Both the position numbers and the translations under genes were made by a program. From Amoebophrya sp. A120 (taxonomy: Eukaryota; Sar; Dinophyceae; Syndiniales; Amoebophryaceae), in assembly GCA_905178155.1 (NCBI GenBank), contig CAJINV010000001.1, forward strand, positions 6,951,794 through 7,015,793: 64,000 nucleotides of DNA, read 5' to 3'. Numbering within the stretch: the first letter of the stretch is position 1; each line of letters begins with the position of its first letter. The notes under the pieces were generated by a model. The model had not been told where the DNA came from, searched no databases, and saw only the letters and a list, made by a program, of their open reading frames with translations. Below, piece after piece: positions 50,201 through 62,200 of this stretch.

Positions 50201-53200
50201 CACGCGCCGGCCCCGAGCTGTTTACGCAGGCACCCAACGCGCAAAAGTGTGGGCCGCATACCATCGGCGCTGTGTGTACACGCGCCAGCCCCGGGCGGAT
50301 TACGTAGGCGCCCAACGCGCAAACGCGTGGGGCAGCAGCATGGCAACGAGGCCGCGGCGGCACGCCGGTGGTTTTAGAGGGGGAAGAGGCGGGCCGTTCT
50401 GGTTTTCTCGCTTTCAGCGCGCGGGGGATTTAAGTGGGGAAAAGGCGAGCCATATGGCTGTGATGCCGGGCGTGCGCACACCACCACAAAAGGCGTGCGC
50501 CCCACACCATCGGGGCTGCGTGTCCACGCGCCAGCCCCGAGCTGTTTACGCAGGCACCCAACGCGCAAAAGTGTGGGCCGCATACCATCGGGGCTGCGTG
50601 TCCACGCGCCAGCCCCGAGCTGTTTACGCAGGCACCCAACGCGCAAAAGTGTGGGCCGCATACCATCGGCGCTGTGTGTACACGCGCCATCCCCGGGCGG
50701 ATTACGTAGGCGCCCAACGCGCAAACGCATGGGGCAGCAGCGTGGCAACGAGGCCGCGGCGGCAAGGAGGGGGAAGAGGCGGGCCGCTGGGCTTTCTTTT
50801 TGCTTTTCCCCAGCATATCAAGCAATTCTTTGCGCAACTACAGCTGATGACTAATTTTTTCGAGTGTACAGCCAAAACTGCCTTTGCAGGATCCTTTGTG
50901 CTATTTTTTTCGAGTGTATCTTGTTCGCGAGGTGTATGCAGCAAACGAATCTTTCACAAGATTGAGAACAACCATAGCGCCTAACTCTACAAGGCTGCGG
51001 CACTCTAACCCCCAACAATAACTGAAAACACAACTGACAGCAATAAAGTACGCGCATCCTGAAACAAATAAGATAGAGAGCCGCGTCGTTTGGTTGTGTA
51101 GTGTGCTTTTGCCTTTACAGATCGAGAGACACAACCAATAAGATAGCCGGCCGCGTCGTCGGGTTGTGTGTGCTTTTGCCTTTACAGATCGAGAGAGACA
51201 GCGCGACCAGACCGGGGAAAGTTGGGCGCCCAGGAACCGGCAGCAATACCATCGGGGGTAATGTTACCCACGACGGCACTGCGTCCGATGTTTTTTCTAG
51301 GCCTTCGCTGTTTTGGTCGGGTTTGCATGATGTGTGCCCTCTTTAATAGCTTTTTTTCAGCCTACCCAAAACCCCCACGATACGCAACTTTTAAGAATCC
51401 GAAGAGACTCCGAAAAGACTCCGCAAAAGGCGTCGGGAAGATGCGAAAAAAAGCGGCCGCCTTCATCATAGCAGGCGGCGAAATTTTCGGAGCGAAAAAA
51501 TGGGAGGCAGTTTCGGATTCTTTGCGGAGTCGCGGACTTGCTGCACTCCGGAGACGCGGACGTGATGCACTCCTTTGCGGAACATGAAATCGCCCGCGAC
51601 TTCCACCCAGAAAAGAAGAAAAGCCAAACGGCTCGCCCTGTTCCCGCCTAAGCCCGTCGATCTTCTTGCGAACGAAGGAGATCAGGGCTGGCCTGAGATG
51701 GTGGGCGGGAGAAAGAAAATGGCCAAACGGCGCGCCTCGTCCCCCTCTAAAACCATCGGCGGGCCGCCTTGATATGCTGCTCGCACTTTTGCGCGCCGGG
51801 GGGGGCGCCCCCATATCATAAGCAGGCCGGGGGCGCGTGTACACGCCGCCCCGATGGTGTGGCGTCCGCGCCTTTTGTGGTAGTTGTTAGCGCACGCCCA
51901 ACATCACGGCCAAACGCCCCGCCTTGCCCCCCTCTAAAACTATCGGCGCGCCGCCGCGACCTCCTTCGCTGCCATGCTGCTGCGCCACGCGTTTCTTTGC
52001 GCGCTGGGTGCCTACGTAATCCGCCCGGGCCTGGCGCGTGGACACACAACGCCGATGGTATGCGGCGCACGCTTTTGCGCGTTGGGTGCCTGCGTAAGCA
52101 GCTCGGGGCCGGCGCGTGTACACGCAGCCCCGATGGTGTGGCGCGCGCGCCTTTTGTGATGGTGTGCGCACGCCCAGCACCACGGCCAAACGGCTCGCCT
52201 TGTCCGCACCTAAATCCACCGGCCCCCTGGCGTTAACTGAAAGCAAGAAAACCAGAACGACCCACCTTGTTCGCATCTCAACACCACGGCCAAACGGCTC
52301 GCCTTGTCCCCACCTAGATTCGCCGTTCGCTGAAAGCGAGAAAACCAGACGGACCCGCCTGGTTGGTTCGCATCTCAATCCACCGGCATCATTGCGGAAA
52401 CGGTCGGGGCATGCCTGGTATGCTGGGGAAAAATAAAAACAAATAGAAAGAAAGCCAAACGACCCGCCTCCTCCCCCTCTAAAACCATCGGCGTGCCGCC
52501 GCGGCCTCGTTGCCATGCTGCTGCCCCACGCGTTTGCGCGCTGGGCGCCTACATGATCCGCTCGGGGCTGGCGCGTGTACACACAGCGCCGATGGTATGC
52601 GGGCCACGCTTTTGCGCGTTGGATCCCTGCGTGGGCAGCTCGGGGCTGGCGCGTGTACACGCAGCCCCGATGGTGTGGGGCGCGCGCCTTTTGTGGTGGT
52701 GTGCGCACTCCCAGCATCACAGCCATACGACTCCCCTTGTCCCCACCTACATCCGCCGTTCGCTGAAAGCGAGAAAACCAGAACGACCCGCCTGGTTCGC
52801 ATCTCAGCCCATCGGCCTCATTGCGAAAACGGTCGGGGCTTGCTTGATATGCTGGGGAAAAGTAAAAAGAAAGCCAAACGGCCCGCCTCTTCCCCCTGTA
52901 AAACCATCGGCGTGCCGCCGCGGCCACATGGCCACGCTGCTGCCCCACGCGTTTGCGCGTTGGGCGCCTACGTAATCCGCCCGGGGCTGGCGCGTGTACA
53001 CACAGCGCCGATGGTATGCGGCCCACACTTTTGCGCGTTTTCGCTGCCATGTGGTCCAGACCTGCCGCGGATCGCTTTTTGTGGACTGCGCAAAACGCCG
53101 GCAGTTCAAAGCTTCGAAGCGCTTTGTGTTAATGTTGCTTCGCCAACAAACCGAGTCGCGGCGGACCGATTATCTTCTGAACCGTGAAGAAGCTTTTTCG

Positions 53201-56200
53201 AGTCGCTGCCCCGTTGTTTTTCGTCTCCGCTTTCGGATTGTTGTCGTAATGTTTTCGGAGTTTTTCGGACGGCCTTGGGAGGGGGTGCGTTACGGGAGTA
53301 AATGACGATGTTGTCGGCCTCGATCTTCGCTGCGGCCGCATTCGCCTCCTCTTGCCGCTTGTTCGCGACTTCGGTCTTCTGCTTGATCTCCTCGATCAGA
53401 GCCGTTACATTTTTCGCGTTCTCGTCCACCACCACCACCTTTTTACTCAGTTCCACCTGCATCACCGCCACCTGGTCCGCAGCCTCGATGAGCTTCTCCA
53501 AACCGCCGCCCAGTCGCTTCTTCAGCGTGTCGGTGTTGCCCCGGTTGAGTTCCAAAAACTCAGCGTAGTTTGCCAAGTAATCCAAGTAGTTCTTGGGCGT
53601 CGCGAAGTTCTTTCGCTTGAACTTCGCCTCAAACTCCGGGGAATAATTGGTGGTCACGCTGGTGTGCACGTAGGAGATGGTCTTCGCGATCTGGTCGCGG
53701 TTCTCGGGTGGGAGCTCCACGGGTTGCAGGAAGTACTCCGCGACCGCTAACAGCGCGTCCTCCGGCCAGGAGAAGAACCAATCGATCGTACAGCAGGAAA
53801 CCAAACCGGGGAAGTTCCGGCACCGGGTCCGGAGTTGCGATCCCGCCGGGGACATGGCGAGGACCATGTGCAAGTTGTCCTTCAGCATATTCACGACCAA
53901 GCCCCACAGTCCGGTTTCCGGAATGCCCTGCTTCTTCGCTTCGGGCCGTGCTACCTGGTACAGTGGCTCCTTCTCGTCATCTGCCATCAACGCCGGCACC
54001 ATACCGACAGTCAAGATGTTGTTGATGTACTCCAAGAAGCCCTCCTGCACGACGTCCTGATCACGGAAGAGGAAGCTGTGCGGCTTCTTAATCGCCGCGG
54101 TGTAGAGCGCTTTCAAATCGTCGCGGATGTTGCTGTCGCCGTACCCACGGGACAGTTGGATCTCGTACAGCGTGTAGCAGGCTGTGTAGGTTCCGAGCCT
54201 GGTTAGGGATTGCTTTCCGCTACCACCAATACCGATCAAGAGCGCATGGCCTCGTTGGATCCGGATGATCCTGTGCACTCTGGTCAAGTGCGCCATGGCA
54301 TCGATAAACAGCACCAAGTTCATGATCTTGTTCTCCAAGTTGTAGTTTTCCAGCACCGCCGACATGGTTTTCTTCACGTTTGCCCATTCGTTGAGGTCCA
54401 CGTATTGCCGCTGCATCAGCCAGGGGGTTTCGGATTTCGACATGTGGTCTAAAGCGTCCTGGAAGTCGCCGAAAACCAAGGGGTCGGTCATGACTTTCTC
54501 CGCGACGGCACTGTAGTTGCTGCCGATGATGGACTTCATTTGGTTCGCCACGAACTCCTTGTCCTTGTCGTCGTTCAGCCGGTCGTCATAAACCCGCAAG
54601 CACTCGTTTCTGAACATGCGGACCACTTGCACGTCGCTGGACAAAGTTTCTGGCACCCCGGTCTGAAACAGGTTTTGGAACACGCGGGACAGATCTCGGA
54701 GCGAGAAGATGTAGTGGAACTTCGACGGCGTCGGCGGCAGTGCTGCGATGATGTTGTTGTGAAGTTCCATGGCGCATTGGGGCAGTTTCAGGGTTGCGTC
54801 CTTCGCCCCATCGGCAAACGCGCCGTTCTGGAAGCGGAACGCGAGAATCGAAGCGTAAATCCGCTCCACGGTGGACACGGACGGCGCCAGCACGCCGATA
54901 ATCGCGTAAAGGGAAACGACACGCGGGTCGATGTGGTTCCTTCCGCTGCCCGGTGGCTGCATCGCGGAGATGAAGTCGCAGTCAAGGATCAGCATGCGCT
55001 CTAATTCCAACCGGTGGTAGAAGTAGCCACGCTCCACCAGGAACTTCAGCAACGCAAGCGGCTGCTGCGTGCCGTACGTGTCGATCTTGGGCATCGCGAG
55101 ATCATCGATGAACACGCGCAATCGCTTCCCCGCCTCCGGCCCGTACTGGCGCCCGGTGCGCTTGCTGACGTTGTCCTCAATCGTCCTCTGGAAGTCCATT
55201 GACGTCGTTCGGGAGGAAAACGAGATGTTCAAGATGATGCTCTCCTCGTTGCTCCACCCAGTTTCCAGGCACGCTTGCGTCGTGACAGACTTTGCCGTAC
55301 CGGACTCACCAACGAACAGCGTCGGCTGGGACACCGACATGAACCGCTTGATCAACCAGCTGTACCGCGTGGTATCCACCGTCGGGACCAAAATCTGGTT
55401 GAAGTTGATGTCGTTTGGCGGCGCCCACTCCTGGATCAGATCGTCCCATGGCACCCAGCGGCCGCTGGATTCGAAATCGAAGTAATTGTCATAGAGCGGG
55501 GAGCTGGGCATCATCTTGCCCGAGCGCTTGCGGATGAACTCGTCAAACTTTTTACGGCCCTCCTCGTCGACCGCGGCGCCGATGGACCAGACTGTCGGGC
55601 AGTTCATTTTTCGACGTCATCGAGCAAGAAATAAGGGCGATACAACAGCGAGGAGTGCACACGCACAACGCTCATACTTAGACTTATCGCTTGTATTGAA
55701 AAATATATAAAGCTGCAAGAGCCTACACCTAGAAGTACAACTTCTTACTCGAAAGATTCTATACCGAGGCACAGAACGTAGACATGCTCCAGCAGGTCGA
55801 GGGAGATTTCGTTCCCCGACGTCGTCATCATGGTGTCACGCGAGCCCACGTCCTCGCCCTCTTTCGGGCCCTGGCTGTCGTCCACGTCCGCGATCAGAGA
55901 GTCAAATAGCCTCGTGAACTGGTACATCGCATCCGTACCGACCTGACTTCGGGGGATTTGCAATGAAACCGGCTCTCCGACAGAGTCGCCCACTCGCCCC
56001 TCGTACACGTACAAAACCAGCTGCGGGTAGAACTTGTCGAAGCATTCCAACAGCAGCTCCTTCATCGGTTGGTGCGTGCCGCACTTCAGCCTCACCCACC
56101 GGTCGTAGTACGGGCCGCAACCCAAGTTTCTGTCGTCCACGTACACCATCCCGCAACGGGACACGGTTGCGGGAGACGCGTACTGCAAGTCGTAGACTTC

Positions 56201-59200
56201 GAACAACATCGCACAGTGCCCCTCTAACCTGATACGCTCACCGTTGGGGAGTGTCAGGAGTTTGTTGTCGTCCATGACGGAGTTCATGTTCTCAATCCAC
56301 AATGCATCCACATCTCCGTCGTACATGATGTACCTGCGCTCCGGCTTCTTCGGGTCGTAATTGCTGTTCATGTCACGGAAAATCTTGGAAAGCAGTCCAT
56401 CCGTCCAGTCACGCGTTGCGGGGTTCAAAACACCGTAGAGCTCGTCGGTAGTAACCGCCTTATGAGAGTGCACAACTCCCCCTCCCCCTCATTTGTCATG
56501 CAAAATACCTAATTTACGCCTTGGCTCTCGGCACTGTTTGCGTGACAAGTTCTGGCAGCCCAAATAGCACTACAATCCTGTCCAAATTTGTCATGCGAAA
56601 TCTGTATTCTTGCTGGCGCTTGTATTGCTGTTCATGCAATACAAATGAGGGGGAGGGGGAGTTGTGCACTTCTATACGCCTTCGGGTTGATCGGGAAAAT
56701 CTTGGTTGGCAATGCCAGCGCTTTCTTCTGCGCGCCGGCCAGCGTGTCGACACACACAGATTTGCCACCGCAGGTTGGGCCGACGACCATTGTCGAGTGG
56801 CGGGTGAGCATGGTCTCGTACAGTTGCATAACCTGCGTGGGTCGTGATTTTTCAGATTCACAATCATCACAACAGAGGCAAACATTTATCCTCCTGCTTC
56901 GCTTAACAAAAAGAGACACGCTTCTAGCGAAGAAACATCAACACAACCGCAACTACTACAAGAACCACGGCGGGCCACCAGAAGATCATACAAGAAAATA
57001 TTCCAGAATGTTTTCTCCATGGTACTTAGTACCTTATCCACTTGCAAATCGAATGTCTCGTCGTATTTGCTGCGCTCCGGGCGGTTGTGATTCTCCGTTA
57101 AGACGTCGATGATCCCCTGCTTCAGCTCCGGGTTCCCGACACGTGGGCAATCCAGGCCCGGAAACAAGTCGTTCAACAGCCCGAGAAACAGCGGCACATC
57201 CTGCTTAACAAACTTCGGGATGTTCATATCACGCAACGCGCGCATCAGCACCACATCCTCCCCGAGATCCGGAGACCCGCGCTTCATATCCCCCGCCATG
57301 ACAAGGACTGACTTCAGCGCGCGGAGTTTGAAATCGTAGTGGTACTGCTTGGACAGCTGTCCGGCGGAAAGCGCGTACAACACGGTCATCTTTTTCGCGA
57401 GCACCTTCGACAGCAGGAAACCCTCGGACATCAACATATTGTCGCAAATCATCATCAAGTCGGGAACGATCATCGTCACCGGCCGGAACAGTGCCTTCAA
57501 GTTATCCGGCAGCTCGGAACGCCCCGCGTAACCGGGATTCATCGTGATGAAGTACCCGATCGTGACCTTCAGCGCAACCTCGCGGTTCAACATCTCGATG
57601 GTCTTGCTACCCGCGGCCAGCCCGAGCTGGATCGTCTTGATCTGCGCCGCCACCACGGATAACACCTCCGGATTGATTCGGTTAAACTCATCGAAGCAGC
57701 CCCAGAATCCGGTTTCGGACAACCCGGAGAAAATCACACCCATCGCCCGGTAATCCAGACCGTCACCGCAATTTGTCACGACGCAGGGGATCGCGAGCGC
57801 TTTCGCCAAATCCTTGGTGGTTTCGGTCTTACCCGTACCGGCGGGCCCGGCGGGGGCGCCGCCCATGTAGAAGGTGAGCGCGGTAGTGAGTGTCATCACG
57901 CAACGATCGGTAAGCGGGGTAATGACCAGCCGCCCATTCAGTCCTTGGTACTCGTACGTGTAGCGGAGCACACCCGTGCATTGCTTTACCTGTTCAATAG
58001 TTAGTAGTCGGCGGTAGAAAGAACTCTTTGCGTGGTCACAAGAGATCACGGATGACAACTTTTTTTTACAAAGTGCACTCGCGACTACTCGGCAAAGTTT
58101 AAGTTTTCTATCTCAAGAGAACAAGGCATGACATTCACGCACTTCTACCTGGACGTCGTCTATCCTGCGATCCCAGTAGAACCGCAGCTGCGATTCCCAG
58201 TCGAAGTCGTCGGCGGACAAGACGCTGTCCCTGACGAACCGATCCACAATGTCCCGTGCGTGCACATCCAAGATGATCAACGAGTTCACCTTCTTCCGCT
58301 GCTGCTTCGAGATGTCCGACCCGACCAGCAGCACCAGGTCGGTCACCTGCTGGTTCTGGTTCGACAACTCCGTCTTCATCCCGTTCTTGTCCCCAGCCGC
58401 CACTTTGCGGAACGCGTCCTCCACGACCCAGGTCCACCAGATCTGGGTCCCGAGAATCGCGACCATGCCGTTGTACTGCTGCAGCCACTCGATACGCGGC
58501 TCCGATGCGTAGGTCCACACTGCCTTTTTCGATAACCGGAGCAGGGTCTCCTGCATCTGGTAATCCACGCGGTTCAACCAATCCTCGATCGCCCCCTCCG
58601 CCATCTGCGTCTCGTGGAACGTCAGGAACTCCTTTTCCTCGGACCACATTCCCGCGACGACTTTTGGCCGGGGGAAGCTCAGTTCCTTGCAGTTGTCGAA
58701 CACCTTGATCATGTGGGGTTGCACCGCCAAGCAGTCACTGGTGCCGAGAATCGACAGCAGCTCGTCGTCGGAGATCAAGTAGAACCGCGGGAAGGCGGAC
58801 CGCTTGGTGTCCAGGTAGTCGGTTAGCGATTTCTGGATCTTGTCAAACGCGCCGATGAGATCCTTAAACTCGGCGTACCGGGCGCCCTCCTGCGCGCAGC
58901 AGGCGTTCATGACGTTTTTGTTCTGGATTGTGGCGACCATGATGCCCAGAAACTGCTTGTGCACCTTGTCGAACTTCTTCGCTTCCTCCGGCAATTGCAG
59001 GCGAATGTCGTCGGACTCCAGGAAAATGGATTCCAAGTACATCCACTTCCGCTGGCACTGCAGCCACACGTCGAACACCTCGGACACGATGGAGAGATTC
59101 TTCTCCCACCTTTTGATCACGTCCAGCAGCTTCGCCGCGTACTTCGAACCGCCCATGGACTGCAGAGTTAGTAAGTGATCGTCCAACACCAAACGCATTT

Positions 59201-62200
59201 CCTCATTCGGCTGCAGCAGCTGAATGTCACCCTTGTGCGGGTACATCTGGAAGTCGCAGCTCCGCCAGAACGCATCCACCTTCTGCAACTCGTTTTCAAT
59301 CTTCAATTCGTTCTGCGCGGTGATGACAATTTCGTTCACTTCCTCCGGGAAACGGTGCAAGCCGAGTCGGAAAACCTGCAACAACGTCATCTTTGTGGGA
59401 TCCAACTCCGCTTTCTTTTTCGCGGCCTCGTCCATATCGGGGTCGTCATTCCCCCCGGCGAGTTCCTGCAGCTCCTTCCAGTGCTGTGGCTTGATCGCCG
59501 GGTGCTTTAAAGATTGGATCAAGGGAACGGAAGATTTGAAATCAGAAACAGTTTTTTCCAAAGTTCCGAACGCCGGCACCTCGCCGATTTCCTTCTTGTC
59601 CTTTGGCATCCGGCGCACCTTCTTGTCGAAATCCTCGGCGGACTTGTTGAGCGCCTCCAGATCGAGGTTCTTCCAGGAGACCGACGAAAACTCGAGGACC
59701 ATGGCAGCGTGCGCGGAAAAAACGTCGTAGATGGCTCGGTTGATTTTCATCTCCCGGTCCATGGCTGCGAGCTCTGGGCAGGCTACAATGGGGAGCTGGA
59801 ACAGAGTTTGGGCCTTCACGAGCTCCTCGCGACGCTTCATGTACGTCTTCAGGTCGGATTCGTATCTGGAAGATAATTTTCAATTTCAAAACCTGTGCTC
59901 AAAAAAAAAGTAAAACAGATCAAACACATGCCTCGCAAAACCTGTGAAGGAGCACCAGCGAAAAAGCAACGGAATCTACCTCTTCATCAATTCTCGGCCT
60001 TCCTCCAACGTCAGCTCGCCGCCGTCCGCGGCTGTTTGCAAGCCCGCGGTGGCGGGGCCGGAGGACGCGAATTCTTTGTAGACATCAATCAGCTCGTCGT
60101 TGAACTCTTTCACTTGGGTCTCCGTGACTTGCGAAAACGTCTCCTTTACCGATACCAACCGCCTGTCCCTCGTGAGCGCCAAGTCTTTCAGCGCTTTCCA
60201 CTGCTCCGGCAGGGCGTTCGCTGCGTCCACTTCGTTCTCTTGGTCCAAAGGTTCGAACTTGTGGATCACAAGGGTCCGATACCGTTCCTGCACCTCGTGA
60301 ACGACACGCGCCTCTTGGTCCATGGACATGGACATAATTTGGCTCACCACACCGAGAACAAATTTCAGTTTCTCCAGCGTGTCTGGCGTCTCGCAAGACA
60401 GCTGCTCGGTGAACGTCGCGATCTCCTTCGTCACGAGCTCCAGTTCCCTCTGCGCGAGGCGCTGGAGAATGCTTCCGTAGGCTTGGACCCACTCCATGGT
60501 CTGTGCGCGAATCCCGGCAATCACGGCCGTGGAATCGATGCGGACGAAGCCGATATCTGTTTTTTTTTTTAGGTTTCGCAGCTCCCAAGAAGAAGGAGTC
60601 GCGCAGGCAAGCATTCGAAGCCGTGAACGCAGCGCAACGCCTCAGCGAACCTCTGCACCTGAGAAGCGCTGCACCTAGGACAAGCGCTCCACTTTCTTCA
60701 GCGCGGCACGACTCAAGCGAGGCACTACTTAAGGGAGGCACTACCTAAGCTGCGAGGCACTACCCCTAAGCGGGGCGCTACTTTAGCGAGGCACTACTTA
60801 AGAGCGAGGCAAATCGAGACACTACTTAAGCGCGGCAATACTTAAGCGCGACACTACCTAAGCGCGGCACTACTTAAGCGAGGCACTACTTAAGCGAGGC
60901 ACTACTTAAGCGAGGCACTACTTAAGCGAGGCGCTACTTGGGCGAGGCGCTACTTCCTGAAGTGGCGCAAAATCTCGACCAGGCACTACTTAAGCGAGGC
61001 ACTACTTTCTTAAGCGAGGCGCTACTTTCTTAAGCGAGGCACTACTTAAGCGAGGCACTACTTAAGCGATGCACTACTTAAGCGAGGCACTACTTAAGCG
61101 AGGCACTACTTAAGACGAAGCACTTAAGCGAAGCACTTAAGCGAAGCACTGAAGCGAAGCACTTAAGCGAAGCACTGAAGCGAAGCACTTAAGCGAAGCA
61201 CTGAAGCGAAGCACTGAAGCGAAGCACTGAAGCGAAGCACTGAAGCGAAGCACTGAAGCGAAGCACTGAAGCGAAGCACTGAAGCGAAGCACTTAAGCGA
61301 AGCACTTAAGCGAACCGCGTGAGCGAACCGCGTGAGCGAAACACGTAAGCGAAGCACTTAAGCGAATAAGCGAAGCACTTACGTAAGCGAACCACACAAG
61401 CGAAACACATAAGCGAGACACATAAGCGAAACACTTAGGGGAAACTCCTAAGCGAAACACTTAGGCGAAACAGATAAGCGAAACACATAAGCGAAACACT
61501 TAACCACCGCAAAATAAGGTTATTCCAGTCTTTTCTCATCATGATCATGATGAGGCTCGACATACCTTTTTCCCTCGGATACGACGCCAGCCCCTCCGCT
61601 AATCCCTTGTAGACGTTGATGTATACGTCGAAGAAGACGACCGTGGGTTTTCGGTCAAAAAGCTTCTCCAACTCCTGCTTTCCCTTGGTGTCCCACAATC
61701 TCCACTGCGTGTCGTACTTCTTCCAGGAGCGCAGGAATTTGCTCATCACCTGGAACACGTTCTGAATGTTGTTCTGGATCGCGATTGTCATCTCGATCAG
61801 CGCGGGGTTCTGGTAGATATCCCGGTAGAAGGTGAAGTCCGTCAGCTTTTGGTCCTCCTCCTGCTGAGGCGGCGGTGGAACTAATCTGCAAGTGCCCTCC
61901 ATCCAGCGGACAAAGAAGTGCGCGGACTGTAGGACGTTCTGCAGCAGTTTGGTGATCGTCTTGAAGACCTGGTGCAGCGTGGACAAAACCACGTCCGGCG
62001 CATTGAATTGCGCCTTGATTTTCAGCAACACCGACTTCGCCGGTGCCTCCATCTTTCCCACCGGATTCGTGTAGCTGGTGTCGGTCGCGCCGGGCGCGAG
62101 CAAGTTCTGCATCACGCCCTGCGCGAAAGAGCCGGGCACGGCCAAAACGCTGGCCTCCTGCTGCATAGTCAACGAGTCCTGCGCGGTCAAGTTACTATTC

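Larger units (their letters stand above)
49648..53301 (-). mobile_element. 3654-bp foldback introner element in dynein stalk
   Basis: Large insertion with near-perfect terminal inverted repeats TTACTCCC(A/G)TAACGCACCCC, flanked by ATGAC at 49643-49647 and 53302-53306. Removing it with one duplication joins EADNIVI to VREKADADQ in frame, so it acts as an intron. The left third holds direct repeat units (50070-50840) and the right part holds inverted copies of the same units (51600-53050). A spacer with its own 60-bp repeats lies between them. This is foldback-transposon architecture. Its open frames are repeat-derived, differ between strands and show no transposase motif, so it is non-autonomous. 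Confidence 0.9.

Noticed and set aside
50130-50984. 284-codon frame inside the foldback element as a transposase
   Set aside because: It is built from the 78-bp subrepeats, has open counterparts on the other strand, and has no catalytic motif.
53106-53301. Continuation of the dynein exon past 53302
   Set aside because: The reading frame stays open into the foldback element, but the sequence leaves the dynein pattern exactly at the ATGAC duplication.
60700-61500. CRISPR-like array
   Set aside because: The short repeats run head to tail without unique spacers and lie inside a eukaryotic intron.
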